A DNA stretch of 18,777 nt from CADAWZ01 sp045114665 (lineage in GTDB: Bacteria > Vulcanimicrobiota > CADAWZ01), in the NCBI GenBank assembly GCA_045114665.1, contig JBGUKW010000316.1, forward strand, positions 1-18,777. Reading direction: 5' to 3'. Positions 7,240 to 14,452 of this stretch are shown one piece after another. Made by a program: the position numbers and the translations under genes. Numbering within the stretch: position 1 is the stretch's first letter; each line of letters opens with the position of its first letter. The notes beneath the pieces were generated by a model. That model was not told the DNA's origin and did not search any database. It worked only from the letters and a program-made list of their open reading frames with translations.

Positions 7240-7413
7240 ATGGCAGCAGTAGTAGATCCCGGCAAATGCGTTGGTTGTGGAAGCTGTGAATCAGTTTGTC
7301 CAGTAGAGGCTATCAAAGTTCAAGAGTCAGTTGCAAAAGTAGATGAGAGTACATGCATTGAATGTGGGGCATGTGTAAGTGAATGTCCTGCTGAAGCAAT
7401 TTCTCTTCCTTAG
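7240..7413 (+). CDS. 2[4Fe-4S] ferredoxin
   Basis: The 57-residue protein is a clostridial-type low-potential electron carrier in the cytoplasm. It has two copies of the C-x2-C-x2-C-x3-C-P motif (C10, C13, C16, C20 and C39, C42, C45, C49), which bind two [4Fe-4S] clusters, and the internal twofold symmetry typical of the family. Length is normal. I start it at the ATG at 7240 because AAAGGA (7225-7230) lies 9 bases upstream and the protein then begins MAAVVDPGKC as ferredoxins do. An in-frame ATG at 7222 overlaps the terminator tail and lacks a ribosome site. It sits alone between two terminator hairpins, downstream of a strong promoter and structured leader, so its expression may be set by attenuation. 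It suggests anaerobic metabolism (inference). Confidence 0.95.
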   Translation: MAAVVDPGKCVGCGSCESVCPVEAIKVQESVAKVDESTCIECGACVSECPAEAISLP

Positions 7414-7438
7414 TAATTAATTATTTTTTAGAGTGTGT

Positions 7439-7481
7439 AAGGACATTGTTATCTATTATTTGATGGCGGTGTCCTTTTTTT
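7439..7481 (+). terminator. Long-stem terminator after the ferredoxin and before the pseudokinase gene
   Basis: AAGGACATTGTTATC (7439-7453) pairs over 15 positions with GATGGCGGTGTCCTT (7462-7476), including four G-U pairs, around an 8-base loop, followed by T7. The pseudokinase ribosome site AGGAGG starts 20 bases later, too close for an independent promoter. Its 3' arm shares 14 identical bases (7465-7478) with the leader terminator. Confidence 0.88.
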
Positions 7482-7511
7482 GATTTTAGTTTTATTTTAT
7501 AGGAGGCTTTT

Positions 7512-9692
7512 GTGGGAGTTATTAAATGTCCTTCTTGTTCAGCAGATGTAGATGATAAGATGCTTTTTTGTCCCAACTGTTTTGGTGAATTAAAGGATGC
7601 TAAAGATTCATCGCAAGATAATAAAACTTCTGTATCTAATCAAGTCGTAAATGAAAATTCAGAAGAAAAATCAACTGAAAATGGAAATTTTATAGTATGT
7701 CCTTCTTGTGGAAAAAAATCATCTAAGGGGATGTTATTTTGTCCATTTTGCTTTAATGAATTTGCTTCTTCTGAGGAAAAAGATTCTTCAGACAATATTG
7801 ATGAAGATATCGATCCAACTCTTTTAGTAGATGAAAAATATTTAAAACTTGACACATATAAAGATGGTCCTGTTTTTTCTATGTACAAAGCATGTGATAA
7901 GTTTGATAGGAATTCCATTTATTCTATTAGAGAATTTGATTTTTCATCTGAAAAATTTGATAATGCAGAAGATATTTTTAAAAAATTTGATGAAATTGCA
8001 ACTAATATTTTGCGAGTTTCTAATCCATCAATAACGAGGTTATTTGATTATTTTCACAGAGAAAATTCTCTTTTTTTAGTTTATGAATTTGCAAATGGGC
8101 TTCCGCTAACAAAGTTTTTAAATGATTTCTATAATAGAACGCAAATGGCATTACCAGAGGGACTTATTGTTTTGATTGCAATTAAGTTACTTGAAATGCT
8201 TGAATATTTACATAGTCTTGATAATCCTTTATATTGTGTTGATATAAGACCTTCATCTGTAATTGTATCAGAAGATATATCTGAGCTATCATATATAAAT
8301 TTAGGTGTATCTTATGTACAAGATTTGATAGGTATTTATAAGGATATTCCTGATAATGGTCATGATTATTTTAATTCTCTTAAAAATCCTAAAAGAGATC
8401 TTTGGTGTGTTGGTTCTATAATATATTTCTTGATATCAAATCTCGATCTTCAGATTTTTGAGAGCATGGAACCTTCTCAAATAAACTCTTTGAGAAAAGA
8501 TTTGTCTCCTGCTTTTTGTGAGATTCTTACAAAGTTACTTGGTTCTAATAGACTTTCTGGCTATTCTTCAGCAACTGAGGCTAAAAAGGATTTTGTGTCA
8601 AAATGTAGGGCAAGGGGAATAAATACTTATGATTTTTATTATAAATTCATAGATTTTAAGCCTGAATCTGTTCTTTGGGACATCTATTTGGGAAATAATG
8701 CAAGAACTGGTAGTATTGGAGGAAATACTTCAATACCAATGAAGATGGCATGGTCATTTCCCAGTTCTACGAAGATGAGTGGTTGTATAACTCCTTTTGG
8801 TAAAAATATAGTTAGCTCTTTTAATAATGGAGAAATTTTTGTTTTAAATTCTTCAAAAGGAACATGTATTTGGAATTGCAATATGCGGGAAAAATTAAAC
8901 CCAGTGATTTCAGATGGTAAGAGGATTTATTCAAGTAGTTCTAATTCTCCATCTGTTTTTTGTTTTGATCCTGAATCTGAAAATCCAGGTATATGGCGTA
9001 CAAATATTGACGGTATGTTGATGACTTCTCCTTTTTTAGGAAATGGAGTTTTGTATCAAGTTTCATATAATGGTGTAATTTATGCTATTTCACCAGACAG
9101 TGGAAGTATTATTTGGCAAGAATCATTGAACATAATGACTATTTCACCTCCTGTTATAAATGATGATTTAATTTTGGTCGCTGGTTTAAATGGAATATTG
9201 TATTCATTTGGAATAAATGAAAAGAAAATTTTGTGGCATTATGAAACTGGAAGCAATATTTCTTTGCCATGTACCCTTAATGACGATAGTGCTTTAATTT
9301 CAACAACAACTGGAGTAATTTTTAATGTTGACATAAATACAGCATCTTTAAAATGGAAAATTGAGGCAGATTCTCCACTTGCCTGTCCTATAAAGGCACT
9401 TCCAGATACTTATATTTTTATAACTCAAAAGGGAATAATGTATAATGTAGCCTCAGATGGAAGTATTAGATGGAGAGTAAAACTTGGTTTGACAGGGGAA
9501 TATCTATGTTCGATTACAAATAATAGGGCTTATGTATTTTCGCCAGATGCTCGCATTCTTGTTATTGATTTGTTTACAGGTAAATTGATAGATAAAAATG
9601 GTGTGAGAGTTAAGATTACATCTGAGCCTGTCATATATAATGGTAAATTATATTTTTCTGTTCAAGATGGAACAGTTTTTTGCTATTCTTAA
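7512..9692 (+). CDS. Double zinc-ribbon, pseudokinase and PQQ-like beta-propeller fusion protein
   Basis: The 726-residue protein has no signal peptide or membrane segment. Two zinc ribbons come first (C6, C9, C20, C23 and C63, C66, C77, C80), each with a CPxC and MLFCPxC pattern. About 110-365 has the layout of a Ser/Thr kinase of the bacterial Hanks type, but key residues are changed. The beta3 lysine position reads SIR140, the catalytic loop reads CVD244IRPSS in place of HRDxKPxN, and the DFG position reads NLG (263-265). With only one of these catalytic residues kept, I call it a pseudokinase. From about 410 to the end there are repeated short beta blades of the PQQ/pyrrolo-quinoline type (for example GVIYAISPDSGSIIW), forming one propeller. 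The start is GTG, with AGGAGG 5 bases upstream. DUF3343 follows after 5 bases. A sensor or scaffold role is inferred. Confidence 0.85.
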   Translation: MGVIKCPSCSADVDDKMLFCPNCFGELKDAKDSSQDNKTSVSNQVVNENSEEKSTENGNFIVCPSCGKKSSKGMLFCPFCFNEFASSEEKDSSDNIDEDIDPTLLVDEKYLKLDTYKDGPVFSMYKACDKFDRNSIYSIREFDFSSEKFDNAEDIFKKFDEIATNILRVSNPSITRLFDYFHRENSLFLVYEFANGLPLTKFLNDFYNRTQMALPEGLIVLIAIKLLEMLEYLHSLDNPLYCVDIRPSSVIVSEDISELSYINLGVSYVQDLIGIYKDIPDNGHDYFNSLKNPKRDLWCVGSIIYFLISNLDLQIFESMEPSQINSLRKDLSPAFCEILTKLLGSNRLSGYSSATEAKKDFVSKCRARGINTYDFYYKFIDFKPESVLWDIYLGNNARTGSIGGNTSIPMKMAWSFPSSTKMSGCITPFGKNIVSSFNNGEIFVLNSSKGTCIWNCNMREKLNPVISDGKRIYSSSSNSPSVFCFDPESENPGIWRTNIDGMLMTSPFLGNGVLYQVSYNGVIYAISPDSGSIIWQESLNIMTISPPVINDDLILVAGLNGILYSFGINEKKILWHYETGSNISLPCTLNDDSALISTTTGVIFNVDINTASLKWKIEADSPLACPIKALPDTYIFITQKGIMYNVASDGSIRWRVKLGLTGEYLCSITNNRAYVFSPDARILVIDLFTGKLIDKNGVRVKITSEPVIYNGKLYFSVQDGTVFCYS

Positions 9693-9697
9693 AGATC

Positions 9698-9943
9698 ATG
9701 ATATATGTTATTTTTGAATCTATACACTATGTTATGAAGGCTGAAAAGATATTGAAAAAAGAAAATATTGATTTTGATTTAAGACCTAACCCAGCTGAAT
9801 TAATATCTTCTTGTGGTCTTTGTATTTCTTTTAAAGAAGTTCTTTTACAAAAAGTTTTTTCTATTTTATCTTCTTCTTTAGAAAAAAAAATATTTTCTTT
9901 TTATAAGCGAGAAAATGACAATTTTGTTAAATTAGAATTGTAA
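9698..9943 (+). CDS. DUF3343 (putative Se/S carrier-like) small protein
   Basis: The 81-residue protein begins MIYVIFES, followed by a helix with AEKILKKENI and the block RPNPAELISSCGLCISF, matching the DUF3343 pattern with its SxCGL cysteine. Members are often found near selenium or sulfur metabolism genes and have been proposed to carry Se or S, although this is not well proven. I chose the ATG at 9698 because the family starts at this point; a TTG at 9680 would add six residues and overlap the pseudokinase gene. No strong ribosome site precedes it, so it is likely translated by coupling from the pseudokinase stop 5 bases upstream. A terminator follows 5 bases after the stop. A second cysteine, three residues after the first, gives C-x2-C. 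Confidence 0.82.
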   Translation: MIYVIFESIHYVMKAEKILKKENIDFDLRPNPAELISSCGLCISFKEVLLQKVFSILSSSLEKKIFSFYKRENDNFVKLEL

Positions 9944-9948
9944 ATTTA

Positions 9949-9985
9949 AAGGGGCTTTAAAATTAATTAATAGCCTCTTTTTTTT
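9949..9985 (+). terminator. Terminator between DUF3343 and the lipoprotein operon
   Basis: AAGGGGCT (9949-9956) pairs with AGCCTCTT (9972-9979), one pair being G-U, around an AT-rich loop that can itself pair, with a T-run to 9985. The ribosome site of the next gene begins 2 bases later and its TTG start is at 10000. Confidence 0.85.
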
Positions 9986-9999
9986 ATAAGGGGGAAGTT

Positions 10000-11694
10000 T
10001 TGAAAAAAATATTTTTTTTATCTTTTTGTTTTTTTCTATTTTTTTTGATTTCTTGTTCAAAAGTTGAAGAGACTTCATCAATATCTCCTTTTAGTTATTT
10101 AAGAGCATTTGGAGGAACTTTTAATGAAGATAATACAACTGTTTTTCCATTAAAGGATGGAACATTTTATGTTCTTACAAATACTTTTTCACCTGCTTCT
10201 AATGGAAATATTCCAAACTCTATGCATTTAAAATATCCTGATTTTATTAAAGACTTAGAAACTGTTTATGAAAAATCTGATATTTGGCTGTTTAGAGTTG
10301 ATCCAAACCTATCTTTTGATAAACAAATTATATATTCACGCTGTTTTGGAGGAAATGGACAGGATGAATATTGGTCTGCTTGTTTAGATGAAGAAGAAAA
10401 TCTTATAATTGGAGCAAAATCAAATTCAATTGATGGAGATTTAAAGCAACATAACAATTGTAAGGACAAATGTTGGGTATTTAAAATAGATACTAAACAA
10501 TCTTATGATAAACAAATTGTTTATAGTCAAGTATTTCCTATGTCAGATATGTGGGCACCACTTGACATTGAGTCCGTAAATAAGGATATTTGTTATTTAT
10601 TCTATAATATTAAAAGTGATTCTGGAAATATTTGCTCTCTTATGAAATTTGATTTTTCTAAGAAGAATAAAAATAATCCAGTTTTTAAAAGGGATATTTT
10701 TTTTAATACCTCTTCAGCTGATTTGCGTTCTTGGTACTTATCTAAACATTTATCTGTTTCTAAAGATGGTATTGTTACAATTCTCTGGGCTGTAGAAAAA
10801 GATAAGCTATTTTCACCAATAGAAAAAGATAAATTGTTAAATATAGATAGAACTGTAAATCATAAGAATATAATAGATGAAAAGGTTGTTGCAAATAATC
10901 TCGATATATTATTTATTTCTTTAAATCCAAAATTGTCAGAGAAAGATTGGATCGTTTTTTCAAGGCTTATTGGAGGTTCTAAATCAGAGATATTTCCCAA
11001 AATTTGCAAGGCTGAAAATAACTCTTTTTGGATAAGTTGTTTTTCAAATTCGAATGATGGAGATATGAAAGATAATGTTGCAGAAAAACTCTATTCTGTA
11101 GCTATTCTGAAGATGAATCCATTATCAGCAAGAGATAAGCAGATTGAGTATTCTAAATTTATACATACTGATAATAAATTTGCTTTTCAATCTGCACCAT
11201 TTGCAGTAAATAAAAACAAAATAGGATTTTTATTTAGTATAGGATTTATAAAAAATGGAGAATATAAAAAAGATATTTCTTTAACTGAAAAGCAAAAAGA
11301 GAAAAATATTGTTTTTCCATTTTTTGAAAGAGAAGAAAAATATAAATCTTTTGATTATCACAAAATATTTATTTTAGATACAGAAAATGAAAAAGGGTAT
11401 TTTCAAGATATAAATATACCTAAAGGCTTTAATAGTTTTTTAAACCCTAATGTATCTTTTGTTAATTCTTCATTTTTGTTTCCAATTGATTCTTCTTCTC
11501 TTCCTTTGGTAGGGAACATGCCTAATTATAAAACATCTTTTGTTGAGAATTATTTAAGTAAAAATATTTCTTTGGATAGTTTTTTTAAAAACAATGATAA
11601 TAGTGTTTTAAAAAATGCTTTTTTTAGTGAAATAGTTATAGGCAAAATCAAATTAGAAAATATGAAAGAATTTTCTAATAACGAAAATAAGTGA
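10000..11694 (+). CDS. Lipoprotein with degenerate 'FGG...D' beta-propeller-like repeats (paralogue 1)
   Basis: I do not know the function of this 564-residue protein. It has a type II signal peptide with lipobox LISC, so C19 should be lipidated and the protein exported and membrane-anchored. The body carries repeats of the kind FGG-x-D ... SNSxDGDL ... WxFKID, seen near 36-60, 113-165 and 316-360; such repeats usually build beta-propellers in surface proteins. It is clearly paralogous to the lipoprotein at 12669, sharing LKDGTFYV, YSRCFGG, DWIVFSR, KQIEY and SSLP blocks in the same order. The start is TTG, supported by AAGGGGG just upstream and by the correct signal-peptide length. It is the first gene of a three-gene operon; its stop is 7 bases before the membrane-protein start. 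The body is low in Gly and Ala and rich in Lys, Asn and Ser, as expected from the AT bias. Confidence 0.85.
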   Translation: MKKIFFLSFCFFLFFLISCSKVEETSSISPFSYLRAFGGTFNEDNTTVFPLKDGTFYVLTNTFSPASNGNIPNSMHLKYPDFIKDLETVYEKSDIWLFRVDPNLSFDKQIIYSRCFGGNGQDEYWSACLDEEENLIIGAKSNSIDGDLKQHNNCKDKCWVFKIDTKQSYDKQIVYSQVFPMSDMWAPLDIESVNKDICYLFYNIKSDSGNICSLMKFDFSKKNKNNPVFKRDIFFNTSSADLRSWYLSKHLSVSKDGIVTILWAVEKDKLFSPIEKDKLLNIDRTVNHKNIIDEKVVANNLDILFISLNPKLSEKDWIVFSRLIGGSKSEIFPKICKAENNSFWISCFSNSNDGDMKDNVAEKLYSVAILKMNPLSARDKQIEYSKFIHTDNKFAFQSAPFAVNKNKIGFLFSIGFIKNGEYKKDISLTEKQKEKNIVFPFFEREEKYKSFDYHKIFILDTENEKGYFQDINIPKGFNSFLNPNVSFVNSSFLFPIDSSSLPLVGNMPNYKTSFVENYLSKNISLDSFFKNNDNSVLKNAFFSEIVIGKIKLENMKEFSNNENK

Positions 11695-11701
11695 GGAAAA
11701 A

Positions 11702-12679
11702 ATGGGGAATACTTTGAAAATAACTTTGAGCTATCTAAAGAGGATAAATCAAGATAAAAAAAATATATTGTTTATTTTTTTGTGGGGATTGATATTTGAA
11801 ATTGCTTGGATAATTCCAGGATTTGATTTATTATCTCTAATTACTCCTATAGTAAATCCTGTTAAATCTTATTTTACATTTCCTGTTTTAGGATTATTGT
11901 TTATAAGAACTTATAATCCTAATTTGATGTTTGTATTTGTTTTGGCTATCGCCTTTTTAATATCTGCAACTACTTCTATTTTATATATCTTTTTCCACTG
12001 TAAGGCATATAATATTGTAGTTAAAAAGATATTAAATTTTAAATCTGATGTTAGAATAAAAGATTTATATACTGAAAAATTTGACAATTTGAAAAAATAT
12101 TTTTTTTGGGAGTTATCTTGTTTTTTTATCAAATTTTGTATTTGTGTCCCTTATTTTGTTTGGTCTAATTTTTTTGCAGATTTTTCAGGTAGAGTTGAAC
12201 ACATATTAATAGCTATAGTTGTTTGTATTTTATTTATTATTGTTGATTTATATACAATTTTAACTCGTGTTTTTGTAGCACCTGTTTTTATTTCAGATAA
12301 ATATCAAGATTTAAAATCAATTGGTATTTGGAATATTTCAAAAAGAATTTATTCAGCAAAATTGATTGTCCCAAGCTTAGTTCTTGCAATAGTTTATATT
12401 TTGTCAAATATTTTGGTTTTAGTTGGTTTTGTTGCTTTATTTGCGATAAAAGAATATTTTGAAATTATTTTGGTGTTTAACATAATACTTTGGATTTTAT
12501 TTATATTTCTAGCTTCTTGTTTTGCATATCGTGTTGGATTATTCTGTTTTGTATATTCTTGTTCATGTCAAGAACTTATATTCCCTGATAATCCATTGAT
12601 TTTACATTCTGAATCTGAAGATGGAAAAATAGAAGATGTTTACTCTGTTTTTGAAGAGGAAGATTTTTATGAAAAATAA
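11702..12679 (+). CDS. Unrecognised six-helix membrane protein between two paralogous lipoproteins
   Basis: I do not recognise this 325-residue protein. It has six likely membrane helices at about 21-43, 76-99, 133-158, 167-195, 221-249 and 254-287, and an acidic cytoplasm-type tail at 303-325. The loop between helices 2 and 3 is long and positively charged (about 100-132), as is the one between helices 4 and 5 (about 197-220). By the positive-inside rule both are cytoplasmic, which puts both ends inside. Helix order and loop sizes recall the broad group of bacterial six-helix integral proteins with no known activity. No transporter or enzyme motif is visible. Its ATG has GAGGAAA 5 bases upstream; the next gene starts inside its last 11 bases. 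The operon position suggests it works with, or helps export or anchor, the two lipoproteins. Confidence 0.85.
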   Translation: MGNTLKITLSYLKRINQDKKNILFIFLWGLIFEIAWIIPGFDLLSLITPIVNPVKSYFTFPVLGLLFIRTYNPNLMFVFVLAIAFLISATTSILYIFFHCKAYNIVVKKILNFKSDVRIKDLYTEKFDNLKKYFFWELSCFFIKFCICVPYFVWSNFFADFSGRVEHILIAIVVCILFIIVDLYTILTRVFVAPVFISDKYQDLKSIGIWNISKRIYSAKLIVPSLVLAIVYILSNILVLVGFVALFAIKEYFEIILVFNIILWILFIFLASCFAYRVGLFCFVYSCSCQELIFPDNPLILHSESEDGKIEDVYSVFEEEDFYEK

Positions 12680-14381
12680 AAAAATATTGACTATTTTTAT
12701 TTTATTTTTGTCTATTTTTGTTTTAATGTCATGTTCAAAAAACAATGTTGAATCTAAACAACAAGTAAAAAATCATTCATTTGAATTTTTAAATGTTTTT
12801 GGTGGAGTATTATTTGATTTACCTGGGAAAGTTTTTGCATTAAAAGATGGAACTTTTTATGTTGTAGCTGAAACATATTCTCCAGCTTCTATAAGAGATA
12901 TTCCTAAATCTTGTCATTTTAAGTCTTATGAATTATTCAGCATGTCTGATCGTATGGAGGATTATGGAGATGTTTGGATATTTCAAATAGATCCAAAAAA
13001 AGAAGAGGGAAAACAAGTTATATATTCTCGTTGTTTTGGTGGAAGTAAAGGAGACGGTGTGACGAGTGCTACAATTACAGAAGATGAGCAGATTGTTGTT
13101 TGTGCTATATCAAATTCAAATGATGGTGATTTGTCTGATTCAGGCATTAAAGATGACAAAAAATGGATATTCAGAGTTGACCCAAAGAAAAAATGGAAAA
13201 AACAAATTACTTTTAGTATGACATTTCAGGGCTCTGAATTTGATTATGTGAATGATATTAAATTCATATCTAAAGATATTGCTTATCTATATGTTGCTAA
13301 AAAAAATATTAATGGATATATGTATTCTTTGTTGGGGTTAGACTTTTCTAAAGAGCCATCATACAACAGTGAATTTTTTCGCAGAGATATATTTTTTACA
13401 GATATGAAAACGATTAGAGATGGATCAGTATATACAAAAAATAAGATTGTTTTTTCAGATAATGGTATTGCAACTCTTGTTGTATCTATTGACAAAGACC
13501 ATATATTTATGCCAAATGATATAAAAAAAGAATTGAATATTCAAAGGAAAATATCTTATAAAGATGATAAAAAATCAAAAGATGATAAAGATATAGAGGT
13601 AGGAAGACATTCTGATGTATTGGTTTTATCTCTTGACCCTAATCGTTCGGAATCAGATTGGATTGTTTTTTCAAGATTTATAGGAGGAAATAATTGTGAT
13701 TTTATTCCTTCCATTCTGAAATCAAAAGAAGGAAAATATTGGATAGCTTTTTTATCTTCTTCCTGTGATGGAGAATTAGAAGGAGTTAAGATAAAAGGTG
13801 AAAATGCGAATTATAATAATTTAGTTTTATTAAGATTAAATACTAAACTTGCATTTGACAAACAAATAGAGTATTTGAAATATATATCAACACCGAAAGA
13901 TGAAGGTTGGGGATTGTATTGTTTTGATGTAGATAAAAATGACAATATAGCTTTTTTAGCTCAAAAAAATAAGCGTAATAGTAATAAGAATTTTTCTAAT
14001 GAAAAAGATAAAGATATTATTGTAGAAAATAATAACTATGATAAAAATAAAAATATTGTATTTCCTTCTATAGCAGATAAGAATTATAAGAAAAGTTATG
14101 AAATTTTTTATATAGATACAAATAAAAATGAGATATTCTCAAAAGATTTATATATTAATATAGATGCTTGTTATTCCTTGAAATTTTGTAATAATTCTTC
14201 TCTTATTTTTTGTATGTCCACAAGTAGTTTACCCAATTTTGGTGATATGCCACCTTATGAAATTTCTTTTATTGAAAAACAAATAAATAACATCTTCTTC
14301 AATAGAAAAGAAGCAGAAAACTCTTCTATGAATATTTTAGTTGGAATTTTGCCTATAAAAAATATGAAAAAAATAGATTAA
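12669..14381 (+). CDS. Lipoprotein with degenerate 'FGG...D' beta-propeller-like repeats (paralogue 2)
   Basis: This 570-residue protein is the second copy of the family seen at 10000. The signal peptide ends in the lipobox LMSC, giving lipidated C22. Repeats with FGG or IGG, SNSNDGDL and WIFRVD are near 45-75, 112-160 and in the middle of the protein. I start it at the ATG at 12669, which has AGAGGAAG about 6 bases upstream and gives a normal signal peptide; an in-frame ATG at 12636 would add eleven residues and lie deep inside the previous gene. It overlaps the membrane-protein gene by 11 bases, a sign of translational coupling. Compared with paralogue 1 it carries Lys/Asp/Asn-rich insertions, one after the ELNIQRK segment and one before IVFPS. 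It is the last gene of the operon, ended by a terminator. Function unknown. Confidence 0.87.
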   Translation: MKNKKILTIFILFLSIFVLMSCSKNNVESKQQVKNHSFEFLNVFGGVLFDLPGKVFALKDGTFYVVAETYSPASIRDIPKSCHFKSYELFSMSDRMEDYGDVWIFQIDPKKEEGKQVIYSRCFGGSKGDGVTSATITEDEQIVVCAISNSNDGDLSDSGIKDDKKWIFRVDPKKKWKKQITFSMTFQGSEFDYVNDIKFISKDIAYLYVAKKNINGYMYSLLGLDFSKEPSYNSEFFRRDIFFTDMKTIRDGSVYTKNKIVFSDNGIATLVVSIDKDHIFMPNDIKKELNIQRKISYKDDKKSKDDKDIEVGRHSDVLVLSLDPNRSESDWIVFSRFIGGNNCDFIPSILKSKEGKYWIAFLSSSCDGELEGVKIKGENANYNNLVLLRLNTKLAFDKQIEYLKYISTPKDEGWGLYCFDVDKNDNIAFLAQKNKRNSNKNFSNEKDKDIIVENNNYDKNKNIVFPSIADKNYKKSYEIFYIDTNKNEIFSKDLYINIDACYSLKFCNNSSLIFCMSTSSLPNFGDMPPYEISFIEKQINNIFFNRKEAENSSMNILVGILPIKNMKKID

Positions 14382-14404
14382 AATTATTTTAGGAGTGTAA
14401 AAAA

Positions 14405-14445
14405 AAGAAGCTACTAATAAAAAATTATCGGTAGCTTCTTTTTTT
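14405..14445. terminator. Bidirectional terminator between the lipoprotein operon and the FHA gene
   Basis: AAGAAGCTAC (14405-14414) and GTAGCTTCTT (14431-14440) form a perfect 10-bp stem around a 16-base AT-rich loop. A run of A precedes it and a run of T follows, so it can stop transcription from both convergent operons. Confidence 0.9.
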
Positions 14446-14452
14446 ATAAGTA

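Noticed and set aside
12636..12668. Earlier in-frame ATG for the second lipoprotein
   Set aside because: It would put eleven extra residues before a complete signal peptide and has no ribosome site; the ATG at 12669 has both.
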